Shown: positions 19,261 to 30,494, counted from the first letter of the stretch. The stretch: DNA of 64,000 nt from Tridacna crocea (GCA_943736015.1 OX031069.1:19163235-19227234); one strand, 5' to 3'. The notes: generated by a model not told the origin, from the sequence alone. Program-made: numbers and translations.

Positions 19261-21730
19261 ACATGTGCCATCTCAGCATTTTATCACTCCCCCCTCGACT
19301 CCAACCTTGAGTGGTTACCACGCCCATAGATCCAGCCAGCATTTAAGAAAAAAAAAACTGTATCTAGTTTGAACAAATAAGTCATTAAGCTCTTAAATGT
19401 GTCATCATATATGTTATGGTTAAATGATTATTTTTAACAGCATGTAAAACGTTGTAAAACCAAACGTTAAAGATCCGGAAGGGGGGGGGGGGGGGGGGGC
19501 TACTTTATTGCCCTTATGATTTATGTCTTTTCACACCTGTTGAACAACAACAATGTCAACAGTAAATTATAGAATGATTTTTAAACTTACCAGAGTTCCA
19601 ATGTGTTACACGTTTATCCAATGGTAACATGCGATAACACACTGTCAATGTGTTTCGCCTGTACAGCAAAATACATCTGACAATCTATGCAAACCGGGGA
19701 ACTAGTGAAACGAAACGAGAATTTGAGACGGGTCGTCTCAGCCGGTCTCTACTTTGGTCAAAGGGAAGTAACTTACAGCGTGTTCAGTCAAATCGCCCCA
19801 CAGTCAAAACGTCCTACATTCTGGTTATCTAGAACGATTGGTCAAAATACACTCTCTCCCATTAAAAGTTATTGATCCCAAATCACATTGGTTGACAATC
19901 TTATTAGGCAAAAAAAAAAAACTCAGGTCTGCACCTACATTACATGAGATATACTGATAGTAGATTTAAATATATAGGAATTTGACTTCCTAAATAATAA
20001 AAGATGTATCCTCGAGTGCCCTAGACTAGTAGCGCCCCGTAAGTAAAAAGGCCGGGATCGACGAAAAGAAATGGGGCGTGTGTAATTAGTTAAAGACTTG
20101 CCTGATAAAGTATCCAATCCACCTTATTTCTGCAAGGAATTCGTTTTTTGCAGAAGTTTTCGATTTAGAAGAGTGTAGAATTTGTCGTTTGGTCTTAAAT
20201 GCAGTATACATGTATCTACTGCCATCAAAATTTGCTGGGTAAAGTAAAATAAACATACCAGAACATATTCATTGTTTACACTGATTTATGTCAATGGGAA
20301 GTTGTGTATGGGACGAACCAAAACCGGCTAAAATAGGGAGTAATTTTATGATCAAAGGGAGAAAACTCGTATTTACTGATATCACTTTTCATGGCAGAGT
20401 TACTTCCCTTACATGTGTAGAACGCATAAAACCGAAGACGAATAAACATCATTGCAGCTTGTGAAGACGATCTGTATAAAAACAATGTTCGTATAGGTGT
20501 CATTATTTCTAGTATAATTTAGACAGGATTGCAGATGCAGCTAGATTCTATTTCTGAAAATATCATGACAGAAGACAAAAGGAAGAAAAACTAATTGCAG
20601 ACGTGGTTACTATTTTGTAAACAAGTGGTGGTCTCCCTTGTATTTCGTCACATTTGTAAACAAGGTAACCGCCAAAATTTAAACTTGGAAACTTGTAACA
20701 ATTCAGTTATCAAAGTAAGAGCTCACGAAGAATGTAAATGTAATTTTTACAATTAAATTTATCAACTAATGAATACGGTAAATAAGCTTTATTAAGTTAC
20801 AATATTTAAACTTATGAACCATCGACATGTTTTCGTTCAATTGGGTTTTAATAAATATCGTTAATATGGGCTGAACCGTCAAATTCCAATCATTTCTTTG
20901 ATCATTGACCGTAAGCAACAGGGGACAGATGGTAAAAGCATACAGTTCTGAATCTTCCAAGATAATAAATGGAGGTGAAAGCTATGCATTTTCCCGATTT
21001 CATTAATGTTGATCAAAGTTTAGACCTGTCCCCCACTTATTGTGGTATTTGTCGAAGACAATACCACTAGGAGTTCAAGATTGAATTTTGATAACCATGT
21101 ATCTTATTATGTGCAAAGCCAAAGGAAATAAACCCAGTTAAACTCATTTTTTCTCATGCAAATGACTTTTACGGTGGCACTCAGATATGTAATTTGAAAT
21201 AGCATATTAAAATACATTGGGCGAGGCCCATCGATCGTTGAGATACTTATTTTTTTATTGAAAATAGCTTATCTCACTCATAGCCTTTTATTGGCGCAAT
21301 GATAAAAATTTGCCAACTGTCCCTAGGTTTTTTCGTTCTAAAACCAATTTGTTCCATGGCTTGTTCGTCCTATGATTGCGCGCTACTCCATTCGATTACT
21401 CATGATATTTATAGATCGATATATATACTGATACTGACGCGTCACCACAAGTTACTTGCCTTTCCACCCTACCATTTTTCCCAATCTTGTATATACCCGA
21501 ATAGTGAAAGTGTCATATCATTTAACTGGATCACACCCTAAACGTGATAAATGAGGCAAACAACCTAAAACGGCTGTGCCGTAAAGTTTTATCAATTATC
21601 TATAACACGCACAAAAAAGAACTATTGTTTTATCAATTTTTCGGTAGACTTCAGAGAGTAAAGCGGTATCATAAGCGCTGTCTCCTGCCTGGCATGTTGA
21701 TAGAGCTTTTTGTATGCAGACTGCATTAAC
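19261..21730. other. Low-copy stretch without a recognised gene
   Basis: A G-run at 19482-19499, scattered GGGAAGTAACTT/GTTACTTCCCTT motifs (19763, 20398), and several 60-80 codon open frames that match nothing I know and have no conserved pattern. This could be a regulatory or promoter region, but nothing in it proves so. Confidence 0.5.
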
Positions 21731-21732
21731 CC

Positions 21733-21850
21733 TTTGGCTACCAAGAGCAAGTCAATGACCTTTTGCAGACAGTATAGAGTCAGATCACACCAGGAAGAAC
21801 GTGCAGTCTGATCCTAGATCTACACTATCCGATACGGAGATACTCGTCCT
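21733..21850. mobile_element. GCAGTCTGATC palindromic repeat
   Basis: TTTTGCAGACAGTATAGAG then AGATCACACC...GTGCAGTCTGATCC and TAGATCTACACTATCC: arms face each other. Same family at about 33320-33420, 34560-34700, 34860-34930, 41690-41800, 52135-52240, 52370-52430 and 59205-59262. Confidence 0.65.
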
Positions 21851-21989
21851 GATACTTACCATATGGAGATGATTGTATAAACGTGTGTCAAATGGTTGTA
21901 ATATTGTCTTTGAAAAAGAAAATACCACTTCAGCGTTCTCAACGCTGTGATTTACCTCAGGGATATACATGTGTTTACAATTAATTATC

Positions 21990-23130
21990 ATATGGTGCAT
22001 TTTTTTTCTAGTGAGATCTTACCTTGAATTCCAATTTCAAATATTGGCGGGTATAATTATAATGAGATACAAGGGAGATTATGCCTGTATACCTACCGCC
22101 TGTTTAGAAAAATATTAATTTGTCTAAACGTTTTTTTTTTCTGCCTGATGGCATGTCGATTTCAGAAAAGTTAAAAATTAACAATTTGATCATATGAATT
22201 GATTCAAATTCGTTACACCTAGATGAAAAATTACCGTTTGTCATACATACCCTCAGATCGTCTCTACAGACGTAACCGTGTTTATTCGTCCTCGGTTTTA
22301 CGCTTGCTCTTGGCTGGCATTTTTCTGTAAGGTGCACAGGCATATACAGACCAGAGACAGGAAGAGGCGGTTCCATGTTCCGTCATCTGCATATAACTGT
22401 GCACATACTATAGCCGCAGTCATTTAACACTACCGGAACTGGCCAAAGCGAGGCTTTGGGTGGAGCCAGTCTCTTGTAGGCGTACCTTCCAAGGAATGTG
22501 GCTATTTACGACGTAAAACAGTCGGAAATAAGCTCTTTCCTCTTCAATAAGGGAGGCAACTCTGGCATTACTAATTACAAAATTTTGTACGAGTTGCTTC
22601 CCTTTGACCATTATTCGTTCACCGTTCTCTTGCAAGTGTCTTACTTTGTGAACAAAAATCAGTTCAGAACAAAGAGCAAAGCAAAAACTCAGATAAAATG
22701 AACGAAAATAGGCTGAAGATGCAAGAAAGAAAAGGAAATTGGGCAAAAAGACCTGAAAATGTGTGTAACGAAAATCAGTTGATACGAAATGAACGATCGA
22801 GCGGGAAATAATCAAAGGAAATTTAAAAGAAAGCAAGATAGTTTTTCCTTGGTATCTTGTGATTGGACTGATGCTTCGGGTTTTAAGTCATGGGTCATTT
22901 AAAAAAAAATCGCGTACACGTAGATCTATCTTCACATATGAACTGTAAATACCCCCCACAAATACATAAAACATTGACGAGTTTTATGTGCACAGTATCC
23001 GGATTGTAGATATATTCGGGTAAAAGTTTGGCTTTGTAGAAGAAGTATAAAAGTCCTGTTCATAGAACACTTCATTTAATTTTGGAAAAATAAATAACAC
23101 AAAAAAAGAAGGAAGGGTTTGATAAGCATT
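21990..23130. repeat. ~1.1 kb duplicated segment, copy 1
   Basis: Nearly collinear with 35300-36410: shared landmarks are AATATTGGCGG, ACCTAGATGAAAAATTA, CGTCTCTACAGACGT, GGTGCACAGGCATATA, ATAAGGGAGGCAACT and TATCCGGATTGTAGATATAT. Similarity looks like 80-90% by eye. Ends fade without terminal repeats. Confidence 0.8.
22260..22376 (-). CDS. Candidate first exon, unknown protein
   Basis: ATG at 22376 opens a frame MEPPLPVSGLYMPVHLTEKC then QPRASVKPRTNKHGYVC..., which meets a good donor (GAGG/GTATGT) near 22253-22260. The start context (GGAACATGG) is plausible. The duplicate at 35665-35590 keeps the first 17 residues almost unchanged but has a one-base deletion after them. I do not recognise the protein and find no second exon; it may be a chance frame in a duplicated repeat. 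Confidence 0.25.
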
Positions 23131-23222
23131 TTACTATAAATTTAGCAGATGACGAACTTCTTGACTGCATCAACGTGAAACTGAAAGGTTTGGCAGACGA
23201 CAAATCTAAAAGTTTGTCAAAA

Positions 23223-23545
23223 GGCAGTGGCTAGAGATACGGTACCGTACCTCTAGCCTATATCGAAGAAATGGCTAGAGATACGGTACCGTACCTCTAG
23301 CCCCGGAGTCTAAAGATACGGTACCGTATCTTTAGTCATTCTTATGATATAGGCTAGAGGTACGGTATTTTGTAGATACATGTAAGAAATTATAAATTTA
23401 CTTCAGTTTTGATTATTATCGTTATTAGTATGAATTTGTAGGAATTGATCAACATCAAAGGACAGAAACTCATCAAGTTGCAGTGTGCGAATGTGCACTG
23501 ATGAGGGAAAATAATAATTGCGTTGATTATTAGGTGAACTTGATT
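23223..23545 (+). repeat. Left terminal inverted repeat
   Basis: Outer 150 bp consist of four KpnI-type palindromes (GGTACC centres) separated by TCTAGCC blocks; inner part AT-rich and shared with the right arm as far as AATTGCGTTGATTA. Confidence 0.85.
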
Positions 23546-23587
23546 ACTTAACCCAGGGATACTATATAACATATGTATTATCCCTGC

Positions 23588-23745
23588 TTAACTCTTTCTC
23601 AAAAGACAAATTTTACACTCAAAGAATTTGTAAATTTTGATGAAAAATGGTGGAAAAATGGTCATCCAAAAGGGTAGAAAACACTGTTGGAAAACGAGAA
23701 ATTAGCATTTTCTCTTTTTCCTACAGTGTTTTCAAAGGACTTGTA
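23588..23745 (-). mobile_element. Degraded family A element inside the Mutator-like element
   Basis: TTAACTCTTTCTCAAAAGAC, hairpin AACACTGTTGGAAAACGAG..., then directly SINE tail sequence. Confidence 0.7.
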
Positions 23746-24160
23746 CTGCATGTAGGAAAGCAGTCAGTGGCTTAGAAAGAATATTGTGCCGAGTACTGGT
23801 TATAAAAACTCGAGGAAAGCATGAATAGGTGCACTGGCCGATGCAAAAGTACTGAAATACTGTTGAAAACGGCGTTAAACACCATTCATTCAATCAAATT
23901 CCTAAAGTTATTTACAAACATGTGCAGGCCTAGCCCCATAGCTCAGTCGGTATAGCGTACCGGAACTGAGAACAGGAGGTCGCCGTTCGATCCACGGCTC
24001 GGCCAATAAACTTTCCGAGGATTGATGACAGTCATTACGACAGGATTCATTTCTCTCTCACTGCTGTCCAGTGTTTCGACGAAAGTTGTGTGGGAAAGCA
24101 GCCAGTGACTTGGAAAGAATATTGTGCGGAGAACTGGTTAAAAGAACTCACTGTTCACAT
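23746..24160 (+). mobile_element. SINE pieces with tRNA head
   Basis: 23746-23900 is a SINE body and tail (GGAAAGCAGTCAGTGGCTTA ... GTTAAACACCATTCATTCAA). 23932-24004 is a tRNA-like head, CCCCATAGCTCAGTCGGTAT and GGTCGCCGTTCGATCC, followed by a second body to 24160. Confidence 0.75.
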
Positions 24161-24826
24161 TATTTTTTGCCCTTAATGTTTGCAATAAATATTTATATAT
24201 AATTCATGCCGTAAAATTCTACTTCTACCATACATAAGCAATAGCCCACACCAAATTTCAGTTCGAATCATGCTTACCAGACCCGAGCTTAAACACGCAA
24301 CTCTATCCGCCGCTCCAAACACAATAGTAGATAAATAAATGAATAAATAAAATAACTTAATAAGTATAAATAGATGGATGGTAGACAGACAGACAGATAG
24401 ATAACCTTTGTTCTCTCACTCCTGTCCCTCTGGCTTTGAAATTCTTGCCACCATGAATACAGTACAGCGATATCCAGTAATACTTTATCCTTTCTTTTAT
24501 TTTTGTTTGTACGCGCGTCTGGGCTTTTTGTATAGTCATAGAATCCCTCTAGTTAAACTGCACACTTTCTGCACTTTGATAGCACTCTATTGCGCTTTTA
24601 AATGTTTAAAAATCTGCAAATTTCTTCCCGACGTGAATACTATGAGCCATTTTGACCGTATGATACAAAACTGGCTTGAAAGTGCTTTCAGAACATTTTC
24701 CGTGATTGAGTAATAGATTAATTATCAATTTCCGTGATTGAGTAATTGATTAATTATGTCGTTTTCCATAATCAATTAAAGAACAACAAAAGTTAAAATA
24801 ATGTAAGATCCGCATACATCTTAAGC
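24161..24826. other. Interior of the Mutator-like element
   Basis: AT-rich with GATA/GACA microsatellite near 24385-24402 and a direct repeat CCGTGATTGAGTAAT...GATTAATTA at 24700-24756. The 101-codon frame at 24408-24713 is hydrophobic (several Cys/Phe/Tyr) with no recognised domain. Confidence 0.5.
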
Positions 24827-25150
24827 AATTAAATTCACCTAACTAATCAACGCAATTATTATTTTCGCGCATCGATGCAAACTCGCACACTGCAACTTGA
24901 CGAGTTTCTGTCCTTTGATGTAGATCAATTCCTACAAATTCATACTAATAACGATAATAATCAAAACTTAAGTAAATTTATAATTTCTTACATGTATCTA
25001 CAAAATACCGTACCTCTAGCCTATATCATAAGAATGACTAAAGATACGGTACCGTATCTTTAGACTCCGGGGCTAGAGGTACGGTACCGTATCTCTAGCC
25101 ATTTTTTCGATATAGGCTAGAGGTACGGTACCGTATCTCTAGCCACTGCC
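24827..25150 (-). repeat. Right terminal inverted repeat
   Basis: Mirror of the left arm with a few substitutions and small indels (CTCATCAAG against CTCGTCAAG). Confidence 0.85.
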
Positions 25151-25265
25151 TTGTCAAAAGGTGACTTCTGTCTTTGATAAGATAAGAAAACACTGTGGTT
25201 AAGTGAAAAACATGCTGGGTAAGAGTATTTTCTCCTATTTCCATAATGGTTTCAAAAGAACACAG

Positions 25266-25794
25266 AAATTTGAAGGATGTTTGAAGCTTAGTCTCAATAA
25301 TGAAATGCTTTGGTGATATTTTTCATATTTGCACATTTAAATCCTAGTTTTGTGCCCTATTTGTGAATTTATGAGAGGACAAATTTGCGCACAAAATCTG
25401 TGCAGAACTTTCAACTGGTTTTGTCTTGATCGTCTCTGTACCAGAGGCGACCAGTCAAAAAGTATGTTCATAGCCTTTGGGGACAGTTATCTGTACTAGT
25501 TTGAAACTGTGAACTGCATGGTGAATTGTTACATGCATGCATGATCATCCGTGATGGATGTGGCCAACAGATTTGTACATAAACAAGGGTCGGTATTGAC
25601 CATCAAATCTAAAGTCAGCTCTATAAAATGATTTCCAAACTTACTGTCAGACTGAAAGAAACATTTTGTATGTTTGTTTTGGCCTTAGGGTGCTGAAGCG
25701 TTGTCAGCCCATGTATTCATGTAGATAATTTCTTAAATTTTCTTTATGTGTAAGAAAAAATGCAGTTGGAATGATAGAATTTGCCATAAAAAGG
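25266..25794. other. No gene recognised
   Basis: About 530 bp of ordinary AT-rich sequence with no long frame or clear repeat boundary. Confidence 0.5.
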
Positions 25795-25935
25795 CAGAGT
25801 TCCAGATAGAGGGAGTGATTTTGATTTCGATGGATTTAAAGTACAATCATTCCTTCTTATCTTGAGCTCTGAAAAGGGAAGAAAACATTGTTGGAAAAGG
25901 AGAAAATGTCATTCACCATGATGTTTTAAAAACAA
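25795..25935. mobile_element. Short GAGCTCCAG MITE (copy 3) and family A fragment
   Basis: 25795-25871 keeps only both termini of the MITE without the central palindrome; 25869-25935 is half a family A hairpin (AAACATTGTTGGAAAAGGAG). Confidence 0.65.
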
Positions 25936-26480
25936 GAAAAGTCTTCAGAAAAGATAGCTGGCGTACAAGGTACTGAAATATGAATGTTGGAATTGTTTTG
26001 TGGCTCGATCAATATGAAGTAAAATAATGAGAAATGACCGGCAAGTTATTGCCTGTGATCATCACTGTTTTTAATTTTGTTGAAAAATAATTGATCTATT
26101 GGATTGTTGGGTGATGCTCAATGCTGGTAAATAATGGTGTGATAAAATTTAATGTTCAAGAAAATATGGCAGCAAATTTTTCATATCACACACAAACAGT
26201 TGAATATCTTCTCTATACATGTATCAGCGTTTGCTGCATAAGATCTAATGCCTGAATTTTTTTTTTTTTATCACTTCAGTAGAAATGCATGTCACACCTT
26301 TCATAAATAAAGAAGTGGAGTATACCCGGGAGTCAAACAAGATATTAATGCGGCATATTTCTCAGCCAAGTGGTGTAAAAGTTTGATGATCAACAGACAG
26401 TGATTTACTAAACAATAGAGAGAAATGGATGAATAGGTACTTAAGTGGAAAGTTGCTTTGGTGGATGGTAGCACTCAGCA

Positions 26481-26676
26481 TAGCTCCAGATAGAGGCAGA
26501 AATTTTGATTTCAAAATTGAAAATACAAGTATTATGAATTCTCAACTAATTCCTATGTTGTGGGTATTCATTAGAATTGTCTCATTCAGACGATTCTAAT
26601 GAGTACCCAGAATATAAGGTTTTGAAGAAAATTAAAGGATTTAGAAAACCATCATTCCCTCTTATCTGGAGCTCTG
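26481..26676. mobile_element. GAGCTCCAG palindromic MITE, copy 4
   Basis: TAGCTCCAGATAGAGG ... CTCTTATCTGGAGCTC with central TTGTGGGTATTCATTAGAAT palindrome. Pogo-type coding remnants begin right after it. Confidence 0.78.
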
Positions 26677-26890
26677 ACTCGGGAAAGCATGAAAATCTTG
26701 AAGAAACTGTTTTTGCTGCACTCAAACTTAAGTGCAAGAAAAGTGACAGTTACAAATGGTGTCCTTGTGTGCGTGGCTGAAAGGTTTGGACCTGAGCTTT
26801 GCATTCAAGACAGGGGTGTGGAAATCCTGTGTCCAACTCATCAGACTCGGAAGCATTCGTTGTTGGACAAATTACTTTTTTCAGTCTAGT
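26677..26890 (+). pseudogene. CENP-B/pogo-type helix-turn-helix fragment 1
   Basis: Across one frame change: KHENLEETVFAAL then LSARKVTVTNGVL and AERFGPELCIQD. It matches the fragment at 37.9 kb at K-H..L-[ED]-E-T..L-S-x-R..V..G/N..L...A-x-x-x-G-x-E-L-x-I-Q-D, the second helix-turn-helix of Tigger transposases and CENP-B. Degraded; no DDE domain follows. Confidence 0.6.
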
Positions 26891-27018
26891 TATGAGCATT
26901 TGGTCTACCTCAGCAATCACCATATATGATAGGGTCGGTATGAGATGTGTCTACTTTTGCACATTGATTTTTTTTGTTTTTGAAAATGTCTCCATAATGT
27001 CAAGGTCATTTGTATTGA

Positions 27019-27178
27019 TTAACTCATTACCAAACAACAAAGTTTTTGGCTTGCCAAAATCGAATAATTTCCAGACGACAAAATAAAAGTGACTTGTTCG
27101 TGAAGGGTAGAAAATATTGAGGAAAAAGGAGAAAATACCAGCATTTTCTCGTTTTCCCACTATGTTTTCTTTCTAAAG
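27019..27178 (-). mobile_element. Family A element, shortened core
   Basis: TTAA 27019-27022; hairpin loop reduced to GAGAAAATACCAGC; short arm missing. Confidence 0.75.
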
Positions 27179-27686
27179 ATTTTTTTTATTATTATCATTT
27201 CAGCACTGATTCAAATATCTTTAAGTTTAACAACTTTGAATGTCACATGTTTTAGCCTGAATCTGATTGTACAGCTTTGGTCTGAATGGACTGTGGTTAA
27301 GCCAATACTGTAAATGTGGATATACATGTATATGTGTTACAAAAATTTTGCGAATTACATAATGGACAATCAGCACACAGAAATGTTTGCAAACTCAAGG
27401 CCCTTGATTCTCTTTTTGTTGGTATTCTTGTAAAATGTGTGAACAGAAAAGTTCACAGATTTTCCAAATTTACGAAATAACTGAAATTTCCATTTTGCAA
27501 AAAATTTCCAGTTATACAGTATCTACTCTGCCTGAAACTGTCACAAACAATTTTGCAGCGATCAGTTGATGCATAAAATTGAGGTAAATGGACTGTTTGT
27601 TTTTTTTGTATAAAATATTCAAAGCAAACGGAAAGTTACAAGTCTTGAGACCTTGAAAGCATCTACCAGCTCAAAACATAAATAAA
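27179..27686. other. No gene recognised
   Basis: About 500 bp, AT-rich, no repeat boundary that I can place. Confidence 0.45.
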
Positions 27687-28470
27687 CAAGAGGGCCAACA
27701 TGGCCCTGGATCGCTCACTTGAATTTTTGAGAGGACCATAGCCATTTTTTTTTTTTGAGGTATTGAAACACTGGAAACAAAATCATTATTTTGCCAAGTA
27801 ATTTTCAAAAGGTCACCTGTAAAAGTCCTTATAAAATCTGACCAGCAGTTTCAGAAAAGAAGAATTTTTAGGAGTTTCTTAATTTCTGTACAGTGCAAGT
27901 AGCCCCCATTCACCAGAGCCATGTTTCTTGACCTAGCAAAAGTTCACAAACAATTTTTGGAAAGGGTCATTCAAGGAACATTTCTGTGAAATTGTTTTAA
28001 AATATGACCAGCCATTTCAGAGAAGAGGAATTTTCAAGAATTTCTTCATGTCCGTATAGTGCAAGTAGCCCCCATTCACCAGAGCCATGTTTCCAGACGA
28101 ATCAAAATTTCGTGAAAAAATTCTGAAAAGGGTCACCAGAGAAACATTGCTGTGAAATTGTTTTATAATCTGACAACAGGTTTCAGAGAAGATGAATTTC
28201 CAAGAATTTCTTCATTTCCATATAGTAGCGACCATTCACCAGAGTCATTTCACGGACAATATTTGAAAAGGGTCACCCAAGGAACATCTCTGTGAAATTA
28301 TTTCAAAATCTGACCAGCGGTTTCAGAGAAGAAGAATTTTTAAGAATTTCTTCATTTCCCTATAGTGTAAGTAGCCCCCATTCACCAGAGCCATGTTTCT
28401 TGAGTCAATTTATTATTTCAAAATCTGATCAGTGGTCTCAGAGAAGAAGAATTTCCTAGAATTTCTTCAT
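27687..28470 (+). mobile_element. Truncated AACAAGAGGGCC element, copy 2
   Basis: AACAAGAGGGCCAACATGGC start and a tandem array of four to five ~170-190 bp units restarting at CCCCATTCACCAGAGCCATG (27905, 28070, ~28230, 28378). The right-end hairpin of the 10553-12246 copy is missing, and the unit differs in sequence. Confidence 0.7.
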
Positions 28471-28540
28471 TTCTCAAATTTTAAACATTCTGCACTACGC
28501 TCTTTCTTTATTGAACAACAAATAACTTTGACTGAATACA

Positions 28541-28562
28541 TTGTCGTTTAGTAATGAGTTAA
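28541..28562 (+). mobile_element. Family A end fragment
   Basis: CATTGTCGTTTAGTAATGAG followed by TTAA. Confidence 0.5.
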
Positions 28563-28574
28563 AGTTAAACATTG

Positions 28575-28745
28575 AAAATCTTTTATGGCTCAAAATAAAG
28601 TAAGATAATGAAAAGTAACCTGGCAAGCAATTATCTTTTTTTTCATCACCATTGTTTAAATTTGTTTTGTTGAAAAGCAGTATCTATTTTGTTATTGGGT
28701 GATGCTCAATGCTCGTAAATAATGTTCAAGAAAATATGGCGGCAG
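28575..28745. repeat. Diverged duplicate of 25978-26180
   Basis: Shared TGGGTGATGCTCAATGCT, AATGTTCAAGAAAATATGGC and TATGGCTC..AA..AAGTAA..ATAATGA in the same order, with indels. In both copies a CENP-B-type fragment follows several hundred bases downstream. Confidence 0.65.
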
Positions 28746-28964
28746 GGGCCTGCCAGTATGCTTGTGAATATTGTTTGCAAATCGCAAATTAAAATCTATT
28801 TGTTCTGAGTATGTACAAAGAAGTAGGTCAAATGCCAGTGCATTCAGCTACCTTCCAAAAAAAACCTACCTCAGGTTTTTTTTTAACTGATACAGCATGT
28901 GAAAGGTTTGAAAATTTCTTTTTTTCATTTCAGATTTTCAGTACAGAATTGCTGGGGGAGTTCA

Positions 28965-29065
28965 TGTTAATGGTTGTCTTGTAACTTTTGCAGCACTTAA
29001 ACTTTACAAATATTCAAGAAGAAACATATGTGGGACACTGAAGAAACAGAATTAGCATTCAAACA
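28965..29065 (+). pseudogene. Possible CENP-B/pogo-type fragment 3
   Basis: TTTTGCAGCACTTAAACTTT then AAATATTCAAGAAGAAACAT parallels the coding sequence at 26.7 kb (TTTTGCTGCACTCAAACTTA). Encodes FAALKLYKYSRRNICG before decay. Weak on its own; supported by the shared upstream duplicate. Confidence 0.35.
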
Positions 29066-29198
29066 TCTACCATATTGTAGAACCATCGTGAAGTCATTTA
29101 TGAAGAAACAGATTCAGCTAGTGATATGTCCCTCTCAGAAGAAGATAACTACCATGTGTAGAAACTTAGTACTTTGATTCTGTAAAAAGAACAAAATG

Positions 29199-29410
29199 CC
29201 TAACCCTTTGCCAAACAAACCCTGGTTTTTACGACCCTGAGATAGAAGCCTTTTGAAAACATTGTGGTTACCAGCATTTTCTCCTTTTCCCACTCTGTTT
29301 TCTACCATGCTGGAAAAAAAATCAATTTTTCAATTAGGTTTTTATTTAGTCGTCTGCAAGTGCTTTCAATTTGGACCAGTCTAAAATTTTGTCGTTTGGA
29401 ATAGGGTTAA
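29199..29410 (+). mobile_element. Family A element, half hairpin deleted
   Basis: AACATTGTGGTTACCAGC joins the outer left arm to the right core; right TTAA 29407-29410. Confidence 0.8.
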
Positions 29411-29443
29411 CTCATGATAACTGAGACTACAAAATTTTCCAGG

Positions 29444-29785
29444 TTAACCCTTTAACACACAATGCCGACTTTTGATGCTCCTGGAAAAGAAGCCTTTGGA
29501 AAACATTGTTGCAAAAGGATAAATGCTGGTAACCACATATTTTCTCCTTTTACCACAATGTTTTCATTGAAATTGTCATCTGCAAATGCTTTCAAGTTGG
29601 ACAAAGGCTAAAATTTTGTCTTCTGGTAAAGGCTTAAAATATTTTGCACACTGTAAATTACATGTAGCTAAAATCATGAGATTCATTATTTAAAAGAGCA
29701 GAAAACACTGATGGAAAAGGAGAAAATGCTGGTATCTAAGGTTTTTCTCCTCTTCATCCTTCAATGTTTTCAACTGGTTTTGAAA
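29444..29785. mobile_element. Two joined family A elements
   Basis: 29444-29637 (plus, TTAA both ends, long arm partly deleted) and 29634-29785 (minus, decayed). Confidence 0.72.
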
Positions 29786-29834
29786 TCAAATCTCAAAACA
29801 TGGAGCTAAATTCAAACTGTCCTCTTCAACTGCT

Positions 29835-30058
29835 TTAACCCTATACCAAGCAATCCAAACTCTTAGCAACCCTGAGGAATTTGGACTGAAAACATTGTGG
29901 GGAAAGGAGATGTTGGTAACCAGCATTTTCTCCTTTTCCCACAGTGTTTCCTACCCTGATGGAAACAAACTTCATTCTTTGAGTTTCATTTATCTTGTTC
30001 TCTGCAAATGCTTTCGGTTTGGACAAGTCTAGAATTTTGTTGTTTGGTAAAGAATTAA
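29835..30058 (+). mobile_element. Family A element
   Basis: TTAA 29835-29838 and 30055-30058; left core shortened to GGAGATGTTGG. Confidence 0.85.
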
Positions 30059-30179
30059 ATTATGGTTGACCAACATGGATTAAGATTTATTGTAAATTAA
30101 TAATTTGTGGCTAAAGTAATATTTCAATAGGGAAAAGGCTAATAATGATGAATTGCGTGGTGCACAGAGTAGGAAAGTT

Positions 30180-30430
30180 TTCTTTGAAAGGATAGAAAAC
30201 ATTGTGGGAAAATGAGAGAATGGTGCCTTTTAGACCAGTCCAAATTGAAATCATTTGCAGACAACAAATTAAATGTCAACCAAATGTTGAGATATGTCTT
30301 GGAATGGATAGAAAACATTGTGAGAAAAGCAGAAAATGCTAATTACCAGCGTTTCTCTCCTTTACCTTATTGTTTTCAAAAGCCTTCATCATCTGGATTG
30401 ATAAAACAGGATTATGTGGAAAAAGTTAAA
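30180..30430 (-). mobile_element. Family A element with second hairpin arm
   Basis: An extra left stem (AAACATTGTGGGAAAATGAG) precedes an otherwise usual copy ending GTGGAAAAAGTTAAA. Confidence 0.65.
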
Positions 30431-30494
30431 TACCTGCTGGTACAATTGATTGTGTTGATTGTACGGTGTTTACAGCCACTTTAGTATCAATTCA

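Larger units (their letters stand above)
23223..25150. mobile_element. 1.93 kb Mutator-like element with ~325 bp inverted ends
   Basis: Left end GGCAGTGGCTAGAGATAC (23223-~23545) is inverted at ~24827-25150. TTGTCAAAA stands directly outside each end (23214-23222 and 25151-25159): a 9 bp target duplication, typical of MuDR/Mutator elements. Both arms hold several GATACGGTACCGTACC/ATC palindromes. The middle (23546-24826) has no transposase; it holds a family A piece (23588-23745), SINE sequence and unknown DNA. The element sits inside an older family A copy. Confidence 0.82.
23150..25265 (-). mobile_element. Family A element interrupted by the Mutator-like element
   Basis: 23150-23222 holds GCAGACGACAAATCTAAAAG of a long arm; 25160-25265 continues GTGACTTCTGTCTTTGATAA and the hairpin AGAAAACACTGTGG.... 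Removing the insert and one 9 bp copy restores the arm. Confidence 0.7.

Noticed and set aside
22420-22836. 138-codon minus-strand frame in the duplicated segment
   Set aside because: T-rich, not conserved in the second copy of the segment, where stops and indels occur.
24408-24713. 101-codon frame inside the Mutator-like element as a possible transposase or cargo gene
   Set aside because: No DDE-type spacing, no zinc finger, no start context or homologue I recognise; hydrophobic composition is expected from T-rich DNA.
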